Source of the DNA: Halomonas qaidamensis
GTDB lineage: Bacteria; Pseudomonadota; Gammaproteobacteria; Pseudomonadales; Halomonadaceae
Direction of reading: 5' to 3'
Assembly: GCF_025917315.1 (NCBI RefSeq)
Contig: NZ_CP080627.1
Location: 3,100,001 to 3,164,000, forward strand
DNA: 64,000 bases
Of this stretch, positions 10,893 through 21,021 are shown piece by piece. Within the stretch, counting starts at the first letter, position 1, and each line of letters opens with the position of its first letter. The notes under the pieces are model-generated. The model was not told the DNA's origin. It worked only from the letters and a program-made list of their open reading frames with translations, and made no database searches. Both the position numbers and the translations under genes were made by a program.

Positions 10893-12089
10893 CTAAACAG
10901 CTTGCTGATGAACGAGGCGTTCTGCCTGCTCTCGCGCCCACTGATCTGCGGCTAGTATCTGTTCAAGCGTGTCAGCCTGCTCTTCAAACGGCAACGCCAT
11001 TACGCTAGCCACTACATCAGCAATCGCGCTGAAGCCAAGCTGTTTTTCAAGAAAGGCTTCTACAGCGATTTCATTAGCAGCATTTAAAATCGCTGGCGCT
11101 GCCCCCCCCTTGTGCATTGCCTCACGAGCAAGCCTCAAGCAGGGAAAAAGTAATTCATCAGGTGCCTCAAAATCCAGACGCGCTACTTGAAAAAGATCCA
11201 GCGTTTCAACTCCGGCGTCAATGCGTTCCGGCCACGCTAAACCATATGCGATCGGCGTACGCATATCTGGGTTACCTAATTGCGCAATGACCGATCCATC
11301 ATCATAGGCAACCATCGAATGAATAACGCTTTGCGGATGAACCACGACCTGTATCTGATCAGGCGTTGCATCAAATAGCCAGCACGCTTCGATAAGCTCT
11401 AGCCCTTTATTCATCAACGTTGCGCTATCAACCGAAATTTTACGCCCCATCGACCAGTTAGGATGATGACAAGCCTGCTCGGGCGTTACCTTAGCAATAT
11501 CGTCTGCCTGCCAGCCGCGAAACGGCCCACCAGAGGCGGTAAGCAGCAACTGGCGAACACCGTGCTGACGCAGCCCACCTCGATGCTCGATAGGTAGACA
11601 CTGGTATATAGCATTATGTTCGGAATCAATCGGCAATAAGGTAGCGCCGGAGCGTGAGACGGCGTCCATAAATAGCGCGCCACTCATTACCAGGGCTTCT
11701 TTATTGGCTAGTAATACACGCTTCCCTGACTCAGCTGCCGCTAATGCAGGCAGTAGTCCGGCTGCACCAACAATAGCGGCCATCACCGTATCTACGTTTG
11801 GATCTTGGGCAACGTGACACAATGCTTCAGGGCCAACGAGCACCTCAATATCCAATCCTACTGATGCAAGCGCATGCTGCAACCACACAGCATCAGCAGG
11901 GTCATTGAGTACGGCAATTGAAGGGCGGTGAGCATTACATTGTGTGAAGAGCACTTCTTTGGAGGTATGAGCCGTTAAGGCATAAACGTGATAACGATCT
12001 GGATACCGCGCAATCACATCAAGCGTACTTTTACCAATTGAGCCTGTTGAACCAAGCACAGTAATGCGCTGAACAGCTGACTGACTCAT
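10893..12089 (-). CDS. dxr: 1-deoxy-D-xylulose 5-phosphate reductoisomerase
   Basis: Second enzyme of the MEP isoprenoid pathway; it converts DXP to 2-C-methyl-D-erythritol 4-phosphate with NADPH and a divalent metal. The N-terminal nucleotide-binding motif is [16 protein letters not shown]. The metal and substrate region is [13 protein letters not shown], and [18 protein letters not shown] is the highly conserved active-site block. Length is 398 residues. The start overlaps the cdsA stop by 4 bp. It feeds the isoprenoids used by UppS two genes upstream in the same operon. Confidence 0.97.
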   Translation of the reverse strand: MSQSAVQRITVLGSTGSIGKSTLDVIARYPDRYHVYALTAHTSKEVLFTQCNAHRPSIAVLNDPADAVWLQHALASVGLDIEVLVGPEALCHVAQDPNVDTVMAAIVGAAGLLPALAAAESGKRVLLANKEALVMSGALFMDAVSRSGATLLPIDSEHNAIYQCLPIEHRGGLRQHGVRQLLLTASGGPFRGWQADDIAKVTPEQACHHPNWSMGRKISVDSATLMNKGLELIEACWLFDATPDQIQVVVHPQSVIHSMVAYDDGSVIAQLGNPDMRTPIAYGLAWPERIDAGVETLDLFQVARLDFEAPDELLFPCLRLAREAMHKGGAAPAILNAANEIAVEAFLEKQLGFSAIADVVASVMALPFEEQADTLEQILAADQWAREQAERLVHQQAV

Positions 12090-12907
12090 AGAGCGCTTAC
12101 CTGTAAGTGGATCACCTGCAGATAGAACAGTGCAAAAATAGGCACTGCCGCTGTCAGGCTATCAATACGATCCAGTACGCCACCATGGCCTGGCAGGAGC
12201 TGGCTTGAATCCTTAATGTTTCGATAGCGCTTGAGCATACTTTCTAGCAAATCACCCAGTACTGACACCAGCGTAACTAGTCCGGTGATCACTACGAGGG
12301 CAATGCCGCCCATAAGGCTAATGGGCTGCCACGCAGCAAACACAATCGCTAACAGCAGTGTGGCCGCCAGGCCACCATAAACACCCTCCCAGGACTTACC
12401 TGGGCTTACTTTCGGTGCTAGCTTATTTTTCCCCCACCGCCTGCCAGCAAAGTAAGCACCGATGTCCGCTGTCCAAACCAGCAACAACACAAACAGCAGC
12501 CATACTGCACCACTGTCGCGGAGCACATTGAATCCTACCCAGCATGGCAGCAATACCCAGCCTCCCATCAGCAATCGCCGTGAGGTGGCTTGCCACTGAC
12601 CAACGGTGCCAGGGTAGTGGGTCACCCAGTAAAGGTTTACCAGCCACCCAACAGCTGCAAGCCACAGCGGCCAAGCGGCAAAAGCAGCCCCCCCTAACCA
12701 CATCGCCAGCATCAACACTGCCATCACTGCGACCAGGGCAAAACGTGCTCCATGACGAGTTACACCAGCTAAGTTGGTCCACTCCCAAGCACTTAGCAGC
12801 ACAATTAACGCTGTAAATAGTGCAAAGGCCCCACCTTGTAGTCCGAACAAGCCGATCAGCGTTAAGGGTGCTAACCAGGCTGCAGTAATTATCCGCTGTT
12901 TAAGCAC
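12086..12907 (-). CDS. cdsA: Phosphatidate cytidylyltransferase
   Basis: Integral inner-membrane enzyme making CDP-diacylglycerol from phosphatidic acid and CTP, the precursor of all phospholipids. About eight hydrophobic segments are seen. The C-terminal signature is [20 protein letters not shown] followed by [14 protein letters not shown], containing the CTP transferase motif with its metal-binding Asp. The N terminus is [15 protein letters not shown]. At 273 residues it has normal size. It overlaps uppS upstream by 8 bp and dxr downstream by 4 bp, so the three genes are clearly co-translated. Confidence 0.96.
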   Translation of the reverse strand: MLKQRIITAAWLAPLTLIGLFGLQGGAFALFTALIVLLSAWEWTNLAGVTRHGARFALVAVMAVLMLAMWLGGAAFAAWPLWLAAVGWLVNLYWVTHYPGTVGQWQATSRRLLMGGWVLLPCWVGFNVLRDSGAVWLLFVLLLVWTADIGAYFAGRRWGKNKLAPKVSPGKSWEGVYGGLAATLLLAIVFAAWQPISLMGGIALVVITGLVTLVSVLGDLLESMLKRYRNIKDSSQLLPGHGGVLDRIDSLTAAVPIFALFYLQVIHLQVSAL

Positions 12908-13685
12908 CTTGCGCCTCTATTTGTGCATCGGTCATACCAAAACGACGGCGACGCAGGCAAAAATCATTAAGCGCCTCATCTAGTGCCGCCCCATTGAAAT
13001 CTGGCCATAGCAGTGGTGAAAAATGCAGTTCCGCGTAGGCCAGCTGCCATAACATAAAATTAGATAGGCGCTGCTCGCCGCTGGTGCGGATACATAAATC
13101 TACTGGCGGTACATTGTGCGTATTCATCGCCGCATCGAAGCACGCCTCATCAATGTCATCAGCTGCCAGCTCACCTGCCGCTACTTGTTTCGCCAACTGC
13201 TTAGCCGCTCGTGCAAGATCCCATTGGCCACCGTAGTTTGCAGCGATAACTAGATGCATGCCAGTGTTCTCTGCGGTCAATGCCTCAGCACGTTGAATAT
13301 GCTTTTGAATAGCATGAGAAAAACCGCTTTGTTCGCCAATAATGGACAAACGGATATTACGCTCGTTGAGCTTTTTGACCTCACGCTTAAGCGCCATCAA
13401 AAAAAGCTCCATCAACGCATTCACTTCAGCAGTCGGACGCTTCCAGTTTTCACTAGAAAAAGCGAAAAGGCTCAATGTCTGAACGCCTCGTTGTGCAGCG
13501 CGTTCAATAACCGCTCTCACGGCCTCGACACCCGCTCGGTGGCCACGCACACCAGAAAGCCCTCTTGCACGCGCCCAGCGGTTATTACCATCCATAATAA
13601 TAGCAACATGGGATGGCGGCACCTCCTCGGATCGAGAAGGCGGCGCGCTCTCCTGCTGCGCTTGAGGAAGCTGCGGAGACGTCAT
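12900..13685 (-). CDS. uppS: Undecaprenyl diphosphate synthase
   Basis: cis-Prenyltransferase that makes C55 undecaprenyl diphosphate, the lipid carrier for peptidoglycan and O-antigen. Motifs: HVAIIMDGNNRWARARGL (catalytic Asp in MDGN), SLFAFSSENWKRP, and DLCIRTSGEQRLSNFMLWQ near the C terminus. I take the ATG at 13685 (MTSPQLPQAQ); an in-frame TTG 15 bp upstream is less likely. The start gives about 25 Pro/Gln/Glu-rich residues before the catalytic domain, longer than the E. coli enzyme and probably disordered. Confidence 0.95.
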   Translation of the reverse strand: MTSPQLPQAQQESAPPSRSEEVPPSHVAIIMDGNNRWARARGLSGVRGHRAGVEAVRAVIERAAQRGVQTLSLFAFSSENWKRPTAEVNALMELFLMALKREVKKLNERNIRLSIIGEQSGFSHAIQKHIQRAEALTAENTGMHLVIAANYGGQWDLARAAKQLAKQVAAGELAADDIDEACFDAAMNTHNVPPVDLCIRTSGEQRLSNFMLWQLAYAELHFSPLLWPDFNGAALDEALNDFCLRRRRFGMTDAQIEAQGA

Positions 13686-13786
13686 GGGTTCTCGTACCAA
13701 AGATCAGTCATAATAAAGCCAAGCGATGGCCCACGGGCAGCGAGGCTCCCCGTGGTTGATTGAAAGCAGGTAGCTATTTTTAAAAA

Positions 13787-14344
13787 CTATACCTGCATGA
13801 GATCCTGTTCTTTTGCGGCAAGCGCTTTATCGATCTCAGCAATATACTTATCCGTCAGCTTCTGGATTTCATCTTCACCCTGGCGCTGATCGTCTTCAGT
13901 AATCTCTTTATCTTTTAATAAAGATTTAAAATCACCGTTGGCATCACGACGTACGTTACGAACCGCCACGCGCGCATGTTCAGCTTCGCTACGTGCCTGC
14001 TTGATGTAACCTTTGCGTGTCTCTTCGGTCAGCATTGGCATTGGCACACGAATGACATTACCAGCACTAGAAGGGTTCAGACCTAAATCAGAGGTCATAA
14101 TCGCCTTCTCAATCTTAGGCACCATGCCTTGTTCCCAGGGCGTTACCGTTAGCGTACGGGCATCTTCAACGTTAACAGAAGCTACTTGATTCAGCGGCAC
14201 CTGACCACCGTAATAATCAACGGTAACAGCATCTAGAATACTGGGATGAGCCCGCCCTGTGCGGATCTTGTTGAAGTTGCTGTTAAGCGCTTCAACACTT
14301 TTTTTCATGCGAGAATCTGCATCTTTTTTGATGTCATTGATCAC
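13787..14344 (-). CDS. frr: Ribosome recycling factor
   Basis: Splits post-termination ribosomes together with EF-G. The 185-residue protein has the family start [20 protein letters not shown], the segment [13 protein letters not shown], and VRVPMP-like [19 protein letters not shown]. Domain I is a three-helix bundle formed by both ends of the chain. The start codon is GTG (14342-14344) with GAGGGT 6-7 nt upstream. It follows pyrH by only 4 bp, so coupling is likely. Confidence 0.96.
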   Translation of the reverse strand: MINDIKKDADSRMKKSVEALNSNFNKIRTGRAHPSILDAVTVDYYGGQVPLNQVASVNVEDARTLTVTPWEQGMVPKIEKAIMTSDLGLNPSSAGNVIRVPMPMLTEETRKGYIKQARSEAEHARVAVRNVRRDANGDFKSLLKDKEITEDDQRQGEDEIQKLTDKYIAEIDKALAAKEQDLMQV

Positions 14345-14348
14345 GTGG

Positions 14349-15122
14349 TTACCCTCTATATATCAGCGTGCCTTCCTTGCCCCCTACTACTAAATTTAGT
14401 AGAGCACCAGGCTTGTTCATATCAAATACCCGCACCGGCATATTATGGTCACGTACCAGGCAGATTGCGGTCAAATCCATAACGCCTAACTTTTGGTCTA
14501 GCGCGTCATCATAGGAGAGCTGGTCATATTTCACAGCATCGGCGTGCTTAACCGGGTCTTTATTGTACACACCGTCTACTTTGGTCGCTTTGATCACGAC
14601 ATCAACATCTACTTCAATGCCGCGTAAGCAGGCGGCAGAGTCGGTCGTGAAGAAAGGGTTTCCCGTGCCCGCGGAAAACAGCACCACATCGCCTGACGTT
14701 AAGTAGCGGATGGCAGTGCGGCGATCGTAATGCTCCACCACACCACTCATGGGAATCGCTGACATTACACGCGAGCGAATATTAGAACGCTCAAGTGCAT
14801 CTCGCATTGCTAGCGCATTCATTACTGTTGCCAGCATTCCCATGTGGTCACCCGTCACCCGATCCATACCCGCTTCATTAAGCGCCGCACCACGGAACAG
14901 GTTGCCACCACCGATTACAATACCCACCTGAACGCCAATACCAACCAATTGGCCGATCTCTAGCGCCATACGATCCAGCACTTTCGGATCAATACCAAAA
15001 TCGTGCTCACCCATTAGCGCTTCGCCAGACAACTTCAGCAAAATACGCTTGTATTTTGATTTCGACTTTTCAGTCTTACTGACAGCAACCGCGGGGGTGG
15101 ACTCTTGAACTTCACGTGACAT
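14349..15122 (-). CDS. pyrH: UMP kinase
   Basis: Hexameric amino-acid-kinase-fold enzyme converting UMP to UDP for pyrimidine nucleotide supply. Motifs include [33 protein letters not shown] and [20 protein letters not shown]. The ATG at 15122 ([10 protein letters not shown]) is preceded by AGGAGAG 5 nt away and gives about 257 residues; a longer in-frame reading to 15173 lacks support. The first 25 residues are Ser/Lys-rich and not part of the conserved fold. The order tsf-pyrH-frr is standard. Confidence 0.96.
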   Translation of the reverse strand: MSREVQESTPAVAVSKTEKSKSKYKRILLKLSGEALMGEHDFGIDPKVLDRMALEIGQLVGIGVQVGIVIGGGNLFRGAALNEAGMDRVTGDHMGMLATVMNALAMRDALERSNIRSRVMSAIPMSGVVEHYDRRTAIRYLTSGDVVLFSAGTGNPFFTTDSAACLRGIEVDVDVVIKATKVDGVYNKDPVKHADAVKYDQLSYDDALDQKLGVMDLTAICLVRDHNMPVRVFDMNKPGALLNLVVGGKEGTLIYRG

Positions 15123-15195
15123 GGCATCTCTCCTGAGGCAGACCTGAACACAGGCGGGCGAGACGACCCCCATTTTTCACAGGGGCCGGATACAC

Positions 15196-15220
15196 AAAGG
15201 CGTGCGCTCGCGCGCACGCC
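15196..15220 (-). terminator. Terminator-like hairpin between tsf and pyrH
   Basis: On the minus strand GGCGTGCGC and GCGCACGCC form a very GC-rich 9-bp stem, followed by TTTGTG. The U-tract is short, so partial read-through into pyrH is expected, as in E. coli where part of the rpsB-tsf transcripts end before pyrH. Confidence 0.5.
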
Positions 15221-15244
15221 ATTTTCTTTCTAAAACATCTGACC

Positions 15245-16114
15245 TTAGCGACGGCCAGCCTGTTCCATAACTTCTTTAGCAAAATCGACTTCTTCTTTCT
15301 CGATGCCTTCGCCCACTTCGAAACGAGTGAAGCTAACCACTTCACCACCCGCTGCCTTAACAAACTCAGCAACCGACTGGTTCGGGTCTTTAACAAACGG
15401 CTGTTCGGTCAGGCTGTTCTCAGCCAAGTACTTTTTCAGACGGCCTTGAACCATTTTCTCAGCGATCTGCTCAGGCTTACCGGCCATGTCCGGCTGGGCC
15501 AGAATAATCGCTTTTTCTTTATCTAGCTCTTCTTGCGGCATATCTTCTGGATGGGCAACCGACGGATTAATCGCTGCAACGTGCATAGCAACGTCTTTAG
15601 CAGCTTCCGAGTTACCACCTTTCAGAACGGTCAAGACGCCGATACGGCCGCCGTGAACGTATTCGCCTACAAGGCCACCTTCAACAGCGTTTACAACAAC
15701 AGCACGACGCACGCCGATGTTCTCGCCGATTTTCTGTACTAGCTGCTCACGAGTGGACTCGAGTTCGCCAGCCATTACTGCTGCAACGTCTTCGTTTTTC
15801 GCCGCAAAGAACGCGTCAACGATCTTATTGGAGAAATCAATGAAGTTATCATCACGAGCAACGAAGTCAGTTTCGGAGTTGATCTCGACCATCACACCGT
15901 AACTGCCGTCTTCTGCTACACGCGTAACAACGGCACCTTCTGCAGCGGTACGACCCGCTTTCTTCGCGGCTTTAAGGCCAGAGCTTTTACGCAAGTTCTC
16001 GATTGCAACTTCGATATCACCGTCGGCTTCAGTAAGTGCTTTTTTACACTCCATCATGCCAAGACCGGTACGTTCGCGCAGTTCCTTAACCTGAGAGGCG
16101 CTGATAGCTGCCAT
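15245..16114 (-). CDS. tsf: Elongation factor Ts
   Basis: Guanine nucleotide exchange factor for EF-Tu. The start [20 protein letters not shown] runs into [19 protein letters not shown], the conserved UBA-like N-terminal domain. The core contains [10 protein letters not shown], the EF-Tu-contacting TDFV motif. Length is 289 residues. It lies downstream of rpsB in the conserved r-protein/elongation factor operon, separated by a 219-bp gap with a terminator-like hairpin. Confidence 0.97.
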   Translation of the reverse strand: MAAISASQVKELRERTGLGMMECKKALTEADGDIEVAIENLRKSSGLKAAKKAGRTAAEGAVVTRVAEDGSYGVMVEINSETDFVARDDNFIDFSNKIVDAFFAAKNEDVAAVMAGELESTREQLVQKIGENIGVRRAVVVNAVEGGLVGEYVHGGRIGVLTVLKGGNSEAAKDVAMHVAAINPSVAHPEDMPQEELDKEKAIILAQPDMAGKPEQIAEKMVQGRLKKYLAENSLTEQPFVKDPNQSVAEFVKAAGGEVVSFTRFEVGEGIEKEEVDFAKEVMEQAGRR

Positions 16115-16264
16115 GAGTTTTCACCTCGGAAATGGTTCTAGCTGAAAGTTAAACGCGCTACAGAGTATAAGCTCGGTAGATGACCGTTGCGTATCACTTT
16201 GCAGAGCATTCGCCGGCATTAAGCGTCCGGCATAATCGGCCCGCCTGAGCGAACTCAAAGCGGG

Positions 16265-16288
16265 AAAAAGGGGGCGTAAGGCCCCCTC
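16265..16288 (-). terminator. Partial terminator between rpsB and tsf
   Basis: On the minus strand GGGGGC-CTTA-CGCCCCC is followed directly by TTTTT (16265-16269 in plus coordinates), the classic intrinsic terminator layout. It lies just after the rpsB stop and would set the ratio of rpsB to tsf message. The rest of the 16115-16333 gap shows no gene. Confidence 0.7.
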
Positions 16289-16333
16289 TTAAACATGATG
16301 CGGCTTTAACTGACCACCGCACCACTGCAACCG

Positions 16334-17083
16334 TTACTCGGCAGCAGCGTCAGTGTCAGCAGAAGCGGCTTCTTCAGTCACTTCGACAAACTCATCCGGA
16401 CGACCTTCTTTCGCACGACCACACGCGTCAGCAATAGCTTTCACGTAGATCTGAATAGCACGAATGGAGTCATCGTTACCCGGGATCACGTAATCAACGC
16501 CATCTGGGTTGGAGTTGGTATCAACTACACCAATAACCGGGATACCCAGCTTGTTGGCTTCGTTGATCGCGATGCGCTCGTGGTCAACATCGATAACGAA
16601 CAGTGCGTCCGGAAGGCCACCCATGTTCTTGATACCGCCGATAGAACGCTCAAGCTTTTCCTGCTCACGCGTTGCCATCAAGACTTCTTTCTTGGTCAGC
16701 TTCTCGAACGTGCCGTCTTCGCGCATTGTTTCTAAGTCACGCAGGCGCTTGATGGACTGACGAATGGTCTTGAAGTTGGTCAACATACCGCCCAACCAGC
16801 GATGATTGACGAACGGCTGGTTAACGCGGTTTGCTTCTTCTTTGATAATCTTGCTAGCGCTGCGCTTGGTGCCAACAAACAAAATTTTGTTGTTGGATGC
16901 CGCCATCTTCTCAACCACATCGATCGCTTCGTTCAGCGCCGGCAGGGTGTGCTCAAGGTTGATGATATGAATCTTGTTGCGCGCGCCGAAGATGAATTTA
17001 CCCATCTTCGGATTCCAGTACTTGGTTTGGTGACCGAAGTGAGCGCCTGCTTTTAGCAGGTCACGCATATTAACGTGAGACAT
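16334..17083 (-). CDS. rpsB: 30S ribosomal protein S2
   Basis: Small-subunit ribosomal protein required for S1 binding. The start [20 protein letters not shown], then [20 protein letters not shown], and later [13 protein letters not shown] and [20 protein letters not shown] are diagnostic. Length is 249 residues with an Ala/Glu-rich acidic tail. AGGAG lies 7 nt before the ATG (AGGAGTTTTATC). It heads the minus-strand operon and is divergent from map. Confidence 0.98.
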   Translation of the reverse strand: MSHVNMRDLLKAGAHFGHQTKYWNPKMGKFIFGARNKIHIINLEHTLPALNEAIDVVEKMAASNNKILFVGTKRSASKIIKEEANRVNQPFVNHRWLGGMLTNFKTIRQSIKRLRDLETMREDGTFEKLTKKEVLMATREQEKLERSIGGIKNMGGLPDALFVIDVDHERIAINEANKLGIPVIGVVDTNSNPDGVDYVIPGNDDSIRAIQIYVKAIADACGRAKEGRPDEFVEVTEEAASADTDAAAE

Positions 17084-17309
17084 GATAAAACTCCTGAAAC
17101 TCGGGTTAGGCCTCCACGCACCCCATGGATCCGACCAGTGGCGTCGTTACACGTCGCCAGCGGCACCCGGGACCATGTGCCGGTGCATGTGTGTTTTCAA
17201 GGCTTGCTGTTTAACAATGCAGACTTCCTGCATTGCGTTTAAATAGCCTTTCTGCAGATAACCAACCAACAAAGAAGCGTGGGATGGCGATTGCAGGAAA
17301 GCGCGCGGC
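17084..17309 (-). promoter_or_regulatory. Long rpsB mRNA leader, candidate S2 autoregulatory leader
   Basis: About 225 nt of untranslated sequence separates the proposed promoter from rpsB. It contains a perfect 8-bp stem with 5-nt loop (CAATGCAG / CTGCATTG, 17215-17235). S2 autoregulation through an rpsB leader is known in gammaproteobacteria; I infer the same here from position and length and have not matched a structural model. Confidence 0.4.
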
Positions 17310-17338
17310 TTTATACCATAGATCATTACCAAGATGAA
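17310..17338 (-). promoter_or_regulatory. Candidate sigma-70 promoter of rpsB with GC-rich discriminator
   Basis: On the minus strand TTCATC, 17 nt, TATAAA, then GCCGCGCGC. A GC-rich stretch just after the -10 box is typical of stringently controlled ribosomal promoters. The -35 box is weak. Confidence 0.45.
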
Positions 17339-17417
17339 GTCACAGCGCATGTAACGGTTTTAATTTACCGCTCACCATTGCCGTTCACCACTTACTTAGA
17401 ATCCACATCGAGAATTC

Positions 17418-18209
17418 ATGAACGTTCCTATCAAGACGCCTTCTGAAATCGAGAAAATGCGCGAAGCCGGGCGCCAAGCCGCCAGCGTCATTGAAATGAT
17501 CACTCCCCACATCAAGGCAGGGATCTCCACCGGAGAAATTGATCGCCTATGCCACGATTACATTGTTAACACTTTAGGCTCTGCACCTGCACCGCTGAAC
17601 TATCACGGTTTTCCGAAAGCAACCTGTACATCGATTAATCACGTGGTCTGCCATGGCATTCCCGATGACGCCAAAAAGCTAAAGAATGGCGACATCATGA
17701 ATCTGGATATCACCGTCAGAACGACGGATGGCTACCACGGTGACTCCAGTGTGATGTTCGTGATTGGCGACACCATTCAGGGCGAGCGTCTATGCCGTAT
17801 CACTCAAGAGTGCTTGTACAAAAGCATTGCCCTGATAAAGCCAGGCGTACGTCTGTCGGAGCTCGCCCGAGTAATTCAGCAACATGCTGAAGCCCACGGC
17901 TATTCTGTGGTACGCGATTTTTGCGGCCACGGCATCGGCGCAGACTTCCACGAGGACCCACAGTTTCTTCACTATGATGGCTATGCGCCAGATGCTGATA
18001 TTCCACTGGAAGCAGGCATGTGCTTTACCATCGAGCCCATGATTAACGTGGGCGGCTACAAAACCAAGGTTCTACGCGATGGCTGGACAGCGGTCACCAA
18101 AGACCGCAGCCTGTCTGCTCAGTGGGAGCATACGCTGCTGGTCACGGATACCGGTGTTGACGTGCTGACCGCACGCAGCGATGAAGACTTCAGTTTTTTG
18201 AATCGCTGA
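17418..18209 (+). CDS. map: Methionine aminopeptidase, type I
   Basis: Removes the initiator methionine from nascent proteins. All five metal ligands of the M24 fold are visible: Asp in NLDITV, Asp in GYHGDSS, His in FCGHGIG, Glu in CFTIEPM and Glu in QWEHTLLV; the substrate His is in VVCHGIPDD. Length is 263 residues. The stop overlaps the glnD start by one base (TGATG). It is divergent from rpsB, as in E. coli. The 17339-17417 stretch must hold its promoter, but I see no convincing boxes. Confidence 0.97.
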   Translation: MNVPIKTPSEIEKMREAGRQAASVIEMITPHIKAGISTGEIDRLCHDYIVNTLGSAPAPLNYHGFPKATCTSINHVVCHGIPDDAKKLKNGDIMNLDITVRTTDGYHGDSSVMFVIGDTIQGERLCRITQECLYKSIALIKPGVRLSELARVIQQHAEAHGYSVVRDFCGHGIGADFHEDPQFLHYDGYAPDADIPLEAGMCFTIEPMINVGGYKTKVLRDGWTAVTKDRSLSAQWEHTLLVTDTGVDVLTARSDEDFSFLNR

Positions 18210-20884
18210 TGCTTCTTCATCACTACCGGTTTGAACCGGACACCACGCTGTACGATCTCGCTATGTTTCGTACCGAGCTAGCCGGATCACGCTCTCCGAT
18301 TGCGCCGTTTAAGGCGGCGCTGCGCGAACTCCAAGCTAGATTGGATGAACAGTTTCGGTCAGGGGCAGATATACGCGACTTAGTCCGCGGACGAGCGTGG
18401 TATCTGGATCAGTTGCTAGCAATCGCCTGGGAACAGCACGATTGGCCTGACGAAGGTGTTGCTCTGGTGGCTGTGGGTGGCTATGGGCGTGGCGAGCTAC
18501 ATCCGCACTCAGATATCGATCTGTTGCTGCTGCTAGAGCACGACGATGACACTCCCTTCCAAGAATCGCTAAGCGCTTTTATTACCTTCTTATGGGATAT
18601 CGGTCTTGAGATCGGTCATAGCGTACGCTCACTAAATGACTGTGAACGTGAAGCTAAGGCTGATGTTACCGTGATGACCAACCTGCTTGAATCACGCCTC
18701 ATCGCTGGCCCTGAGCATCTTCGCCAAAAGATGCGTGAACGCCTTAGTGCCGAGCACATTTGGCCTGCTGATCGCTTTTTTGAAGCAAAATGGCAAGAAC
18801 AAATTGCCCGCCACTACCGTTACAACAATTCTGAGTACCACCTAGAACCAAACCTTAAGAGTTCGCCCGGCGGGCTGCGCGATATTCAAATGATTGGCTG
18901 GGTCGCCAAGCGCCATTTTGGCACTGAGCATTATGCCGACATTGTCGCGAATGGCTTTATGAACGATGCCGAGCTGCGCATCCTCAGCCAGGGGCAGGCC
19001 TTTTTGTGGCAAGTGCGTTACGCCCTGCATATGCTCACAGACCGTGCCGAAGACCGCTTGCTATTTGATCATCAGCGTACTATTGCCGAGATGTTTGGCT
19101 TTCGAGACACCCCTGAGCGCCTAGCAGTTGAGCAGTTTATGAAGCGCTACTACCGGCATGTAACCGCCTTAGCAGGGCTTAACGACATGCTATTACAGCA
19201 CTTTGATGAGGTTATTCTACGCGGTAAAGAAGCGCTGGAAACCGTTAAGCTGAATGAGCGTTTCGAAACGAAAGGCGGCTACATCCAGGTACGCTCACGC
19301 AATCTGTTTCGTGAGCGCCCTGCGGCCATGCTGGAACTGTTTCTGCTAATGGCTAAACACCCAGAAATAGAAGGCGTACGTGCAGACACGATTCGTCTAA
19401 TTCGCGATCACCGTCATCAAATTGATGATCACTACCGCGAAGACCCACGCCATCAGCGGCTTTTCATGTCAATCTTGCGTTCACCGGGCAATGTACCCCG
19501 CCAGCTAAGACGCATGAATCGCTACGGTATTCTAGGTAAGTACTTGCCCGAATTTGGTCGTGCGGTTGGGTTGATGCAACACGACTTATTTCATATTTAC
19601 ACCGTAGATGCTCATACCCTCCTTTTACTAAAATTTTTACACGGCTTTCGCAAGCCCGATGCTAAAGACGACTTCCCGGTTGCCGCAACACTGATTCATC
19701 AATTGCCTAAAATGGATTTGCTGTGGATTGCCGGGCTGTTCCATGACGTCGGCAAAGGCCGCGGTGGCGACCATTCTGATATCGGCGCGCGCGACGTAGA
19801 GCAGTTTTGTCATCGCCACCATGTCTCTCAACACGACACCAACCTAGTGCGCTGGCTGGTGGAGCACCACCTACTGATGTCAATGACGGCTCAAAAACGC
19901 GATATCAGCGACCCCGATGTGATTCGCGATTTCGCCCTCACTGTGCGCGATGAGACTCGCCTAGACTATCTCTATGTACTCACCGTGGCTGACATTAATG
20001 CCACCAACCCCACCCTGTGGAACGGCTGGCGGGCGTCGCTGTTGCGTCAACTACATGCTGAAACCAAGCGGGCGCTGCGAAGGGGGCTTAAAAATCCGCC
20101 TGACCGAGATGACTGGGTGCGCGAAACTCGCACAGAAGCCCGCTCGTTACTGCAAACCGTCGGTGTAGATAGCGCTCAGATTGATCAACTATGGGAATCC
20201 CTCGGCGAAGAATATTTCCTTCAATACGCACCTAGCGAAATTGTCTGGCAGACCCAAGGTATTCTTGCCCACCAGCCGTCTGAATTGCCGCTGGTCTTAA
20301 TTAGCGCCCCCACCGCCGATATGGCCGAAGGTGGCACCAAGGTGTTTATCCATACCCGCTCGGTAGATGATCTGTTTGCGGCGACCGCCGCTGCCATGGA
20401 GCAGTTAGGCCTGTCTATCCATGATGCCCGCATCGCCACCTCGCACAACGACTGGACGCTAAATACGTTTATTGTGCTAGATCATTATGGCCAGCCTATC
20501 CGCGATCCTGAGCATATTGAGGAGATGCGTCGACACCTTGTTGAAGAGCTGGACGACCCAGATGACTACCCAGAGATCGTCACGCGCCATACACCGCGCC
20601 AACTGAAACACTTCAAAGTGCCCACAGAAGTCGTCATTGAACAAGATCCAGCCAACGAACGTACGCTGCTAGAATTGACAGCCCCAGATCGCCCAGGCCT
20701 TCTGGCACGGGTAGGACGTATTTTCATGGAACAGGATATTGCCCTCTCTGCGGCAAAAATTGCTACTTTGGGCGAGCGAGTTGAAGACGTTTTCTTTATT
20801 ACCACGAAATCCGGTGAACCACTGACCGACGTAACACGGCAGCAGCAGCTTCGCGAACGGCTGATCGAAGTGCTTGGCGTGTAA
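18209..20884 (+). CDS. glnD: Bifunctional uridylyltransferase/uridylyl-removing enzyme GlnD
   Basis: Nitrogen sensor that uridylylates PII proteins when glutamine is low and deuridylylates them when it is high. Domains in order: nucleotidyltransferase with GGYGRGELHPHSDIDLLLL (about residues 90-108); a central helical domain; an HD hydrolase with LFHDVGKGRGGDHSDIG; and two C-terminal ACT domains, the last visible in LLELTAPDRPGLLARVGRIF. Length is 891 residues. It is translationally coupled to map (1-base overlap), the classic map-glnD-dap arrangement. Confidence 0.97.
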   Translation: MLLHHYRFEPDTTLYDLAMFRTELAGSRSPIAPFKAALRELQARLDEQFRSGADIRDLVRGRAWYLDQLLAIAWEQHDWPDEGVALVAVGGYGRGELHPHSDIDLLLLLEHDDDTPFQESLSAFITFLWDIGLEIGHSVRSLNDCEREAKADVTVMTNLLESRLIAGPEHLRQKMRERLSAEHIWPADRFFEAKWQEQIARHYRYNNSEYHLEPNLKSSPGGLRDIQMIGWVAKRHFGTEHYADIVANGFMNDAELRILSQGQAFLWQVRYALHMLTDRAEDRLLFDHQRTIAEMFGFRDTPERLAVEQFMKRYYRHVTALAGLNDMLLQHFDEVILRGKEALETVKLNERFETKGGYIQVRSRNLFRERPAAMLELFLLMAKHPEIEGVRADTIRLIRDHRHQIDDHYREDPRHQRLFMSILRSPGNVPRQLRRMNRYGILGKYLPEFGRAVGLMQHDLFHIYTVDAHTLLLLKFLHGFRKPDAKDDFPVAATLIHQLPKMDLLWIAGLFHDVGKGRGGDHSDIGARDVEQFCHRHHVSQHDTNLVRWLVEHHLLMSMTAQKRDISDPDVIRDFALTVRDETRLDYLYVLTVADINATNPTLWNGWRASLLRQLHAETKRALRRGLKNPPDRDDWVRETRTEARSLLQTVGVDSAQIDQLWESLGEEYFLQYAPSEIVWQTQGILAHQPSELPLVLISAPTADMAEGGTKVFIHTRSVDDLFAATAAAMEQLGLSIHDARIATSHNDWTLNTFIVLDHYGQPIRDPEHIEEMRRHLVEELDDPDDYPEIVTRHTPRQLKHFKVPTEVVIEQDPANERTLLELTAPDRPGLLARVGRIFMEQDIALSAAKIATLGERVEDVFFITTKSGEPLTDVTRQQQLRERLIEVLGV

Positions 20885-20928
20885 GCTTTCAAGAAGCGTT
20901 TAAATAAACCAAGTCCTGGTGGTTAAGT

Positions 20929-20957
20929 TTGAGGTGGCCCCAGGGCTTGCCTATAAT
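20929..20957 (+). promoter_or_regulatory. Sigma-70 promoter upstream of dapC
   Basis: TTGAGG (20929-20934), a 17-nt spacer, and a perfect TATAAT (20952-20957). It lies 65 bp before dapC in the 137-bp glnD-dapC gap. Confidence 0.75.
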
Positions 20958-21021
20958 CGGCAGTTTAATGGGCCGCTTTACGGACCTCCAGCACCGCCTT
21001 TAGGCTATCAACGGACTCGCC

